Source of the DNA: Deltaproteobacteria bacterium
GTDB lineage: Bacteria > Desulfobacterota > Binatia > DP-6
DNA length: 11,955 bases
Direction of reading: 5' to 3'
NCBI GenBank assembly: GCA_005879245.1
Contig: VBLA01000130.1
Span: 1-11,955 of the forward strand
Part shown: one piece after another, positions 5,944 through 11,460 of the stretch
How positions within the stretch are numbered: position 1 is the stretch's first letter
How the letters are laid out: every line of letters begins with the position of its first letter
Notes under the pieces: model-generated
What the model saw: only the letters and a program-made list of their open reading frames with translations
The model's database searches: none
What the model was told of the DNA's origin: nothing
Program-made: the position numbers and the translations under genes

Positions 5944-8193
5944 TCATGCGGCATCGGCGTCGACGGCGCCGTCTGGCGACCGACGGCGCAACGTCCGCAG
6001 CGTCTCGCTGGCCCGTACGGCGAGTCGAATGTCCGAAAGCCCCATGAGAACTACGATCCCGTAGAGCAGAAAGCCGCCGTTGAGGAACGCGAAGGCGGCG
6101 TTCAGCCACCGACCCTGGACGAGGTGCACCAAGCCGCGCGCAACCATCACGAGGAGGAGCGCCAGCTCGGCGATCGCGTAGCGCAACGGCGGGGCCGTGC
6201 GGTCGAGGACCTTGGGCGTTCGGTGAAACGGAATCCGCTTGCCCGTCCACATCTGCTCGATCGACTTGAACACGCCGCCGATGTGGACCGGCACGAGGAG
6301 CAGGTTCAGGGCGTACACCCTGAACGGATCCCGCAAGCCGTACCCCGCCTGCAAAAGATCGCGACCGTAGAGCAGGTAGTAAGGTGCAGCGCTCAGCGGA
6401 AGCCACATCGTGATGAAGCCGTCCGGTGATGGCAACGAGAGCACGAGCAGCAGGCCGATGTTGGCCGCCGCCAGCGAGACCAAGTAGTGAAGACGCAGGA
6501 ACGTCTCCAGGGCAAGCCGCCCCTTGGCACGCGTCGAATCCCGCAGCTGCCGGAACACGTGCGACACGAGCTTCGGTACGATCAAGAGCCCGCCGTTGGC
6601 CCACCGCCGCCGCTGAATCACCAATGACCCGAAATCTGGCGGCGTCGCGCTGTACGAGAGCCGCTCCGGGAAGTTGACGAGCGTCCAGTCGCGGAGAAGG
6701 AGATCGATACTCGACTCCGTGTCCTCGATCACCGTCCGCTCCTGGATGTAGCGGATGACGGGGAACCCTCGTTCTTCGGCCACGACGGCGATGTCGCGGA
6801 GCGCCGCGGTGCGCAGCACGGCGTTCGCGCCGACCCAGTACGTCGCATCATGCGCGGTGAAGCCCTGGTGGATGATGTGTTGAATGTCGGTGGTCGCGCC
6901 CGCGACGTGCTCGAGAAGACCGGATGACGACGGGAAGGCGCTGTAAGGAGTCTGAATCACTCCGATACGCTCAGCGCGTGGGTCCTCCATCACGTCGATC
7001 AGCCGGAGCACGTAGTCGGGCGCGAGCAGGCTGTCCGCGTCGAGCGTGACGAAGTACCGCGGGTCGGGGATATTCTCGCCGTGAGGGTCGGCGTCGAGTA
7101 ACAGCTTCCCGTCCCGGCGGACCTCCCGGACGCGCGTTCCCGCCACGGCGATGTAGCTGTTGAGGTTCATCGCCTTGTTCGGGGCGTGCGGGAGATTTTC
7201 GTACCGCTTGCGTTCGAAGCTCGTCACCTCGACGTCGAAGACGCTCGCCACCTCGCGGTAGCCGCGCAGGAGGCTCGCGTTCGGCAGCCCGCCGTCCGAA
7301 CGCGCGCGCTGCTTGCACGCGTTAGCGCGGGTGCGAAGGTACCGCGCGCGGTCTCGGAACGTCGACTGCACGAAGAGCGCGTCGGCTCGATCGGCGACGG
7401 GGTACTCCTTCGCCTGATGATCGAACCAGGACGCCGCGTCCTCGTAGAGCAGAGCCAGCGTCGCGGCCTCGCGCCTGCCCCGAACGGGTCGCCCGGAGAG
7501 TCGCGACTCGGCGTCTGCCAGCGCGGCGGCGAATCGCCGACGCGCCGGCGCCAACAGCTCCATGATGCGGCCGGGAAGCGCCCGGGCCTCGGCGAGCTTG
7601 TGCCGGTCGTCGTCCGTCGTCGGGAACGGAGGATCGTCGATCAACAGCACCACGTGTCGGTTCGGATAATGCTGGAGCGCCGCGGACAGCAACGCCGCCC
7701 GGACGACCCGCGCTTCTTCCTTGTACGACGGGACGAGGATCGTCGCCGGCGGGGCGCTGTTTTCTAGTCGCTCCCAGACGTCGGTCAGGCGCGGCGGTTG
7801 GTGCCGACGGAGCCGCGCGAAGTAGCCTTTGCGTGAGAATTGGTGGACGAAGCTGCCGTAAATGAGGAAGAGGATGACGCCGAGCAGCACCGACTCGAGG
7901 GCGAGCGAGAGATATGCGCCCGCCGCGAACGCGCGATGCATCGCGCCGGCGGCATGTCCGCAGACGAAGAGCGCCGCCAGGACGGTCACCGCGATGCCGA
8001 CCCAGGTGACGCCGACCTCGACGCCGGGTCGGATCGATCGGTAGCGGACGTCCTTGGCGCAACGGTGCATCGAGGACGCCTCGTCGTCGACGAGGGGCTC
8101 TGGGAGCGCGAGATCCGAGTGAGAGCGAGCGCCGGGCGCGGAGCACGCGCCGGCGTAGGTGGTGTGGTCAAGAGTACGACGGCGCTGCTGCAT
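5944..8193 (-). CDS. Processive family-2 membrane glycosyltransferase (cellulose/PNAG/hyaluronan synthase-like) with inserted domain
   Basis: 749 aa from ATG 8193. Two N-terminal membrane segments (about 60-80 and 93-117) precede a GT-A catalytic domain: VPSYKEE (154-160), IDD (185-187), NKAMNLN (339-345, equivalent to KAGALN), the DxD motif TLDADS (383-388), the general-base motif IEDTE (489-493) and QRRRW (527-531, QxxRW). About five C-terminal membrane segments follow (roughly 566-719). Such enzymes polymerise a sugar nucleotide on the cytoplasmic face and extrude the chain. The D1-to-DxD distance is about 198 residues instead of the usual 50-70, owing to a helix-rich insert at about 192-337. 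The start at 8193 has a strong GGGAGG site; ATG 8277 lacks one. The polymer is unknown; the neighbouring deacetylase favours an N-acetylhexosamine chain. Confidence 0.92.
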   Translation of the reverse strand: MQQRRRTLDHTTYAGACSAPGARSHSDLALPEPLVDDEASSMHRCAKDVRYRSIRPGVEVGVTWVGIAVTVLAALFVCGHAAGAMHRAFAAGAYLSLALESVLLGVILFLIYGSFVHQFSRKGYFARLRRHQPPRLTDVWERLENSAPPATILVPSYKEEARVVRAALLSAALQHYPNRHVVLLIDDPPFPTTDDDRHKLAEARALPGRIMELLAPARRRFAAALADAESRLSGRPVRGRREAATLALLYEDAASWFDHQAKEYPVADRADALFVQSTFRDRARYLRTRANACKQRARSDGGLPNASLLRGYREVASVFDVEVTSFERKRYENLPHAPNKAMNLNSYIAVAGTRVREVRRDGKLLLDADPHGENIPDPRYFVTLDADSLLAPDYVLRLIDVMEDPRAERIGVIQTPYSAFPSSSGLLEHVAGATTDIQHIIHQGFTAHDATYWVGANAVLRTAALRDIAVVAEERGFPVIRYIQERTVIEDTESSIDLLLRDWTLVNFPERLSYSATPPDFGSLVIQRRRWANGGLLIVPKLVSHVFRQLRDSTRAKGRLALETFLRLHYLVSLAAANIGLLLVLSLPSPDGFITMWLPLSAAPYYLLYGRDLLQAGYGLRDPFRVYALNLLLVPVHIGGVFKSIEQMWTGKRIPFHRTPKVLDRTAPPLRYAIAELALLLVMVARGLVHLVQGRWLNAAFAFLNGGFLLYGIVVLMGLSDIRLAVRASETLRTLRRRSPDGAVDADAA

Positions 8194-8201
8194 TATGCCC
8201 G

Positions 8202-8207
8202 CCTCCC
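8202..8207 (-). promoter_or_regulatory. Ribosome binding site of the glycosyltransferase
   Basis: GGGAGG on the minus strand, 8 nt before ATG 8193. It is the clearest Shine-Dalgarno sequence noticed in the window and decides the start against the upstream ATG at 8277. Confidence 0.8.
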
Positions 8208-8402
8208 GTGGCGGACGCTCGGTCGCGAAGTATGGAAGGCGCGGCGGAAGCGGCGGGCCACCACGCGTGCGTTCCATCGCCGGCCGTCATGACAGGAGAG
8301 CGCTCGCCCGTGCGCGCTCGACGCGCTCGGTAACCGATCGCGGAAGGAGGACCCCCCTGTACGACCAGCTGTACTTGGTACGTAGTCCAAAGCCGGAGGA
8401 TG

Positions 8403-8537
8403 CTAGTGCCAGAGGCGCGACAGCTCGGCGAAGAGGGCGAGCGCCCCCTTGGCAAGTAGAGCCCACCAGAGCACGAGCGAGCCGCCCGTGAGGATCAGGA
8501 CGGAGTGCAGACTTGCTCCTCGATCGCCTTTTCCCAT
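8403..8537 (-). CDS. Small single-pass membrane protein, 44 aa
   Basis: A 44-codon frame from ATG 8537 to TAG 8403. It begins with a charged head MGKGDRGA, then a hydrophobic stretch (about residues 12-37, including ILTGGSLVLWWALLAKGALA), and ends SRLWH. Third codon positions become strongly G/C from residue 10 onward. A GCAGG element lies about 7-10 nt upstream of the ATG. It sits on the same strand as the glycosyltransferase, 209 nt ahead of it, and could be a small accessory subunit, as PgaD or other short membrane partners are for synthases; that role is inferred from position only. I recognise no family, and a fortuitous hydrophobic ORF is possible. Confidence 0.45.
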   Translation of the reverse strand: MGKGDRGASLHSVLILTGGSLVLWWALLAKGALALFAELSRLWH

Positions 8538-8676
8538 TACACAACCTGCTTCCGTAGTAATGTCTGAACAAAGCGAATCTCTCGCAGGTCAGGACGCGCA
8601 GCAAGCCAGCGTGACGTGAGATGAGGAAGAATTTTGGGGGTCTCGGCCTCAACTTCACACGAGCTTGCGGTCAGGT

Positions 8677-8737
8677 CTCCCGCGACGCCGTCGTGGGAGC
8701 GATCGTGCACGCACTTGTGGGAGCGCTTCGGCTCCCA
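8677..8737 (-). terminator. Two tandem hairpins downstream of riboflavin synthase
   Basis: 8677-8699 folds into a 10-bp stem (one G-U pair on one strand) with a 3-nt loop, and 8718-8737 into a 7-bp stem with a 6-nt loop. Both contain the direct repeat GTGGGAGCG (8693-8701 and 8717-8725). They start 36 nt after the ribE stop on the minus strand. No T-run follows on either strand, so a standard intrinsic terminator is not shown. They may end or stabilise the ribE transcript. The rest of 8538-8772 holds no gene I can support. Confidence 0.4.
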
Positions 8738-8772
8738 GACGACGGATGGGCAGCCCCGCGACCCGAGCGCGT

Positions 8773-9429
8773 CTAGCGCCGGGGCACGCGCGCTCCGCCT
8801 TCTCCCGTTCCGCGCAGCCGGGTCTCTCGACCGGTGGGGGGCGAGGCGCGCAGCAGAGCAGCGACCTGTTTCAGCAATACGTCGGCTTCGAGGTTCACGC
8901 GGTCGCCCGGCCGCCGCTCGCCCAGGGTCGTCTCGGCGAGGCTGTGCGGGATGAGGGCGACCGTGAAGCGCGCGTCTCGACACGCGGCCACCGTGAGGCT
9001 CACGCCATCGACGGCGATGGAACCCTTCTTGACGAGATAGGGGGCGAGCTGGGCCGGTGCACGAAACCGGTACGCGCGCCAGTCGCCCTCGGCGCGTATC
9101 GCCGCCAACTTCCCGACCCCGTCGACGTGGCCCTGCACGAGGTGACCGCCCATGCGGTCACCGAGCCGGAGGGCGCGCTCGAGGTTGACCCGGGTCCCGG
9201 CAGCGAGTCGACCGAGCGTCGTCCGTCGGAGCGTCTCGGGGGAGACGTCGACCGTGAAGCGCTTCCCCGCCAGACGGGTCACCGTGAGGCAGGCGCCGTT
9301 CACCGAAACGCTCTCCCCCACCAGCAGCTCCCGGAGCCGCCGCGGCGTGGCGATCGTCAGCCGCGCGCCGCTTCCACTCGGCCGGCGCTCCTCGAGCCGG
9401 CCGATCGTCTGGATGATACCGGTGAACAC
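8773..9429 (-). CDS. ribE: Riboflavin synthase, alpha chain
   Basis: Cytoplasmic enzyme (EC 2.5.1.9) that dismutates two 6,7-dimethyl-8-ribityllumazine molecules into riboflavin and 5-amino-6-ribitylaminouracil. 218 aa with the family's two tandem lumazine-binding barrels. Barrel one opens with the diagnostic MFTGII and contains SVSVNGACLTV. Barrel two contains GGHLVQGHVDG, SIAVDGVSLTV and IPHSLAETTLGERRPGDRVN. The start is GTG 9429, fixed by the invariant MFTGII. The last 20-25 residues are an Arg/Gly-rich tail beyond the usual family end. It lies 6 nt after the zf-TFIIB gene, so it is part of a three-gene operon read from the promoter near 10000. No other rib gene and no FMN riboswitch was seen beside it. 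Confidence 0.95.
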   Translation of the reverse strand: MFTGIIQTIGRLEERRPSGSGARLTIATPRRLRELLVGESVSVNGACLTVTRLAGKRFTVDVSPETLRRTTLGRLAAGTRVNLERALRLGDRMGGHLVQGHVDGVGKLAAIRAEGDWRAYRFRAPAQLAPYLVKKGSIAVDGVSLTVAACRDARFTVALIPHSLAETTLGERRPGDRVNLEADVLLKQVAALLRASPPTGRETRLRGTGEGGARVPRR

Positions 9430-9435
9430 TGCCCG

Positions 9436-9768
9436 TTACCGTCGCGGGCGGTGGAAGAAGCGCCCGAGCCAGGAGTCGCGTTCCCTGGCCGCCAGCGCCT
9501 CGAGATCGGCGTGGTCGAGCCACCTCCCGTGTCCGGCCGGACATTCGGCTCCCGTCGTCCCGTGATGCGGCACCGTCACGAGCTCGGCGCCGCACCTGGG
9601 ACATCGCATGCGGGGCGACGCTCCCGGCTCCTCGGGCTGCCCCGCGCTCTTCTGCCGGCGGAGTCGCTCGAGGAGCTCCTGGTCGCGCTCGGCGAAGAAC
9701 CGGTCCTCCTCCGCCTTCTCCTTCCGGCGGAGCTTCTCGCCCAGACGATCCTTGTCGTCATCCGCCAT
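9436..9768 (-). CDS. zf-TFIIB domain protein with N-terminal charged helix
   Basis: 110 aa. Residues 1-45 are a highly charged, probably coiled-coil helix (KLRRKEKAEEDRFFAERDQE). Residues 53-89 are a zf-TFIIB-type zinc domain: CPRCGAELVTVPHHG, then ECPAGHGRWLDHADLEAL. The first pair C56/C59 is normal. In the second pair the family CPxCxGxWLD reads CPAGHGRWLD, so C76 is kept but its partner is a glycine at 79, with H80 next to it as a possible substitute ligand. The family's role is not established. The start overlaps the end of the PGPGW gene by 11 nt (9758-9768), and its stop is 6 nt before ribE, indicating translational coupling. Confidence 0.82.
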   Translation of the reverse strand: MADDDKDRLGEKLRRKEKAEEDRFFAERDQELLERLRRQKSAGQPEEPGASPRMRCPRCGAELVTVPHHGTTGAECPAGHGRWLDHADLEALAARERDSWLGRFFHRPRR

Positions 9769-9979
9769 GAGGCGCTCTCCCAGTCATGCGGTGGAAGGTG
9801 TGCCGCATCCGCTCGCGCAGGCGTCGAGCCCACTCGAACTCGCCGCTCAGCACGGTGAGTCCGCCAAACATCACGAGCAAGCCCGGCCCGGGGACGAGCG
9901 GCAGCGAGAGGATCCCTCCCACGATGAGGAGCCCCACTCCGACGGCGATGCGGCTCGCGCGCACGGTGTGCTGCAGCAC
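9758..9979 (-). CDS. PGPGW-type small transmembrane protein, 73 aa
   Basis: A small membrane protein with two hydrophobic segments: about 11-28, then about 32-46 after the hallmark PLVPGPG (27-33). A GEFEWARRL segment and a basic C-terminus (RRLRERMRHTFHRM) follow. The PGPG turn between two short helices followed by a conserved Glu is the signature of the putative transmembrane PGPGW family, whose function is unknown. The start is GTG 9979; no Shine-Dalgarno is visible, but a promoter lies just upstream, so a leaderless start is possible. It is the first gene of the operon with zf-TFIIB and ribE. Confidence 0.8.
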   Translation of the reverse strand: MLQHTVRASRIAVGVGLLIVGGILSLPLVPGPGLLVMFGGLTVLSGEFEWARRLRERMRHTFHRMTGRAPHGG

Positions 9980-9986
9980 GGGCGCG

Positions 9987-10016
9987 ATTCTTACTGTGGT
10001 GCGGAACCACCGTCAA
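9987..10016 (-). promoter_or_regulatory. Sigma70-like promoter with a palindromic spacer (PGPGW-zf-TFIIB-ribE operon)
   Basis: On the minus strand: -35 TTGACG (10016-10011), a 17-nt spacer, then TAAGAAT (9993-9987), of which AAGAAT matches the -10 consensus at 4 of 6. The expected start falls at about 9980, next to GTG 9979. The spacer contains GTGGT-TCCGC-ACCAC (10010-9996), a perfect 5+5 bp inverted repeat that could be an operator for a repressor such as the TetR encoded nearby. Confidence 0.5.
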
Positions 10017-10078
10017 CGTACCGACGCGCCCGGCAGGTTGTCGCGTGCGGGCAGGGCGTGCATCTATGGGCGTCTCCG

Positions 10079-10732
10079 ATGATCCCGCTGCGCGACACCA
10101 TCCCCTCGCGGCGCACGCCGGTCGTCAACCTTGCGATCATCGCGGCCAACGTGCTGGTGTTCTTCTACGAGCTATCGCTCGGCCGCCGATTCGATTCCTT
10201 CCTCTACACCTACGGTCTCGTGCCGCGCGACTTCGCCTTGACGAGCCTGGTGACCAGCACGTTCCTGCACGGGGGCTGGCTCCATCTGCTCGGGAACATG
10301 CTCTACCTCTACATCTTCGGGGACAACGTCGAGGACCGTCTCGGCCACGTCCGCTACCTCGTGTTCTATCTCCTCTGCGGGATGGCGGCCGGGGCGGCCC
10401 AGGCCTGGACGAGCCCGCACTCGGGCCTGCCGATGGTCGGCGCGAGTGGGGCGATAGCGGGCGTCTCGGGGGCCTACTTCCTCTTCTTTCCGACCTCTCG
10501 CGTGGTCACCCTGGTGCCGATCTTTTTCTTCCTGCAGGTGGTCGAGCTTCCGGCGGTGTACTTTCTCTTGATCTGGTTCATCTGGCAGGTCCTCTCGGGG
10601 GTGGCGACCCTCGGCGACCGCTCGGGCATGGGCGGGGTGGCCTTCTGGGCACACGTCGGGGGGTTCGTGACCGGCATGATCCTCGGCCCGGCGCTGCGCG
10701 AACGAACGACGGCGCCAACGGGCTGGACGTGA
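10079..10732 (+). CDS. Rhomboid family intramembrane serine protease
   Basis: 217 aa, polytopic membrane protease that cleaves transmembrane substrates. ATG 10079 gives the typical opening MIPLRDTIPSRRTPVVN. Then come the first helix (LAIIAANVLVFFYEL), the loop signature HGGWLHLLGNMLYLYIFGDN, the catalytic serine in GASGAIAG, and the catalytic histidine in HVGGF in the last helix, so the Ser-His dyad is intact. A hydrophobic FFFLQVVELPAVYFLLIWF segment lies between them. The frame is open upstream to 9608 but without protein-like content. It is divergent from the PGPGW operon (99 bp apart). Its last bases form a GTGA overlap with the TetR gene. Substrates cannot be inferred. Confidence 0.92.
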   Translation: MIPLRDTIPSRRTPVVNLAIIAANVLVFFYELSLGRRFDSFLYTYGLVPRDFALTSLVTSTFLHGGWLHLLGNMLYLYIFGDNVEDRLGHVRYLVFYLLCGMAAGAAQAWTSPHSGLPMVGASGAIAGVSGAYFLFFPTSRVVTLVPIFFFLQVVELPAVYFLLIWFIWQVLSGVATLGDRSGMGGVAFWAHVGGFVTGMILGPALRERTTAPTGWT

Positions 10733-11373
10733 AGGCGAGCGGCGGAAAATTGACAGATCCGGGTGGCTCGGGCAGGGTGGCTGCGCCCGTGGAGACCCGA
10801 GAGAAGATCCTCGAGACGGCGACGCGTCTCTTCTCCACCCACGGATACACGAGCACGTCGCTCTCGACGGTCGCGAAGGAGGCCCAGGTCTCGAAGGCCC
10901 TCATCTTCTGGCACTTCGAGAACAAGGAGAAGCTCTTCCGGAGCGCCGTTCAGCGGACGCTCGAGCCCTACATCATCAACGTGCTCGACGAGCTGGAAGG
11001 CCTCTCCGAGCTCGATCAGATCAAGCTACTGATCGACCGCTACTACCGTTTCGTCTCCGAGAACCTGTACTCGGTCAAGTTCTTCCTGAGTCTCATCCTG
11101 CGCGAGGAGCAGCACCCGGACGATCTCGTCGGGCACATGAACGAGCTCCAGCGCATGTACCGGAACCTCCTCGCCGACATCCTCGACAGCGGCCGCCAGA
11201 AGGGCATCTTCCGCTCGACCATCGCCCCGGGGCTCGAGGCCGGGCTCATCATGAGCGCCCTCTACGGCATCCTCGTGCAGGGCTTCATGAACACCGGCCG
11301 CGAGACCGACGAGCGTCCGGAAGTGCTCCTCAAGCACCTGAAGGCGAGCCTGATCGACACGCTCCGCCCCTGA
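10729..11373 (+). CDS. TetR/AcrR family transcriptional regulator
   Basis: Up to 214 aa. The N-terminal TetR helix-turn-helix is clear: TREKILETATRLFSTHGYTS followed by LSTVAKEAQVSKALIFWHFENKEKLF. A ligand-sensing helical domain follows, containing YSVKFFLSLILREEQHPDDL and ending SALYGILVQGFM. Ligand and targets are unknown; the palindrome at 9996-10010 is a candidate site nearby. GTG 10729 overlaps the rhomboid stop as GTGA, suggesting translational coupling. GTG 10777 and GTG 10789 are alternatives closer to the normal TetR N-terminus; the last sits just after a possible promoter (TTGACA 10750-10755). I chose 10729 because of the overlap; the start is uncertain, the family is not. Confidence 0.9.
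   Translation: MKASGGKLTDPGGSGRVAAPVETREKILETATRLFSTHGYTSTSLSTVAKEAQVSKALIFWHFENKEKLFRSAVQRTLEPYIINVLDELEGLSELDQIKLLIDRYYRFVSENLYSVKFFLSLILREEQHPDDLVGHMNELQRMYRNLLADILDSGRQKGIFRSTIAPGLEAGLIMSALYGILVQGFMNTGRETDERPEVLLKHLKASLIDTLRP
10750..10778 (+). promoter_or_regulatory. Possible internal promoter for the TetR gene
   Basis: A perfect TTGACA (10750-10755) is followed after 17 nt by CAGGGT (10773-10778), a poor -10. The expected start is about 10785, next to the in-frame GTG at 10789. The -35 is ideal and the -10 is weak, so this is tentative. Confidence 0.3.
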
Positions 11374-11425
11374 ACGACCCCCCTGCGGCGCCCCGGACCC
11401 TGGTCGGCTTGCCCAGTCCCTCGCC

Positions 11426-11455
11426 TTGACACCGCGCGGCATGCTCTCGTACTGT
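11426..11455 (+). promoter_or_regulatory. Sigma70-like promoter upstream of the last gene
   Basis: A perfect -35 TTGACA (11426-11431), an 18-nt spacer, and TACTGT (11450-11455) as -10 (3 of 6 matches, including the key T, A and final T). The expected transcription start is about 11462, on or next to the GTG codons at 11461 and 11464. It lies in the 87-bp gap after the TetR stop. Confidence 0.55.
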
Positions 11456-11460
11456 GAGGA

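Noticed and set aside
8403..8537. Possible ribosomal protein bTHX, because the ORF begins MGKGDR
   Set aside because: bTHX continues with a short Arg/Lys/Gly-rich basic tail; here residue 7 onward is a hydrophobic helix, so the match is a coincidence of six residues.
8287..8658. 123-codon minus-strand frame over the small membrane ORF
   Set aside because: Basic low-complexity composition and no recognisable domain; the overlapping 44-aa frame has better codon bias and a clear membrane helix.
11374..11425. Terminator after the TetR gene
   Set aside because: No stable stem followed by a T-run could be found in the gap.
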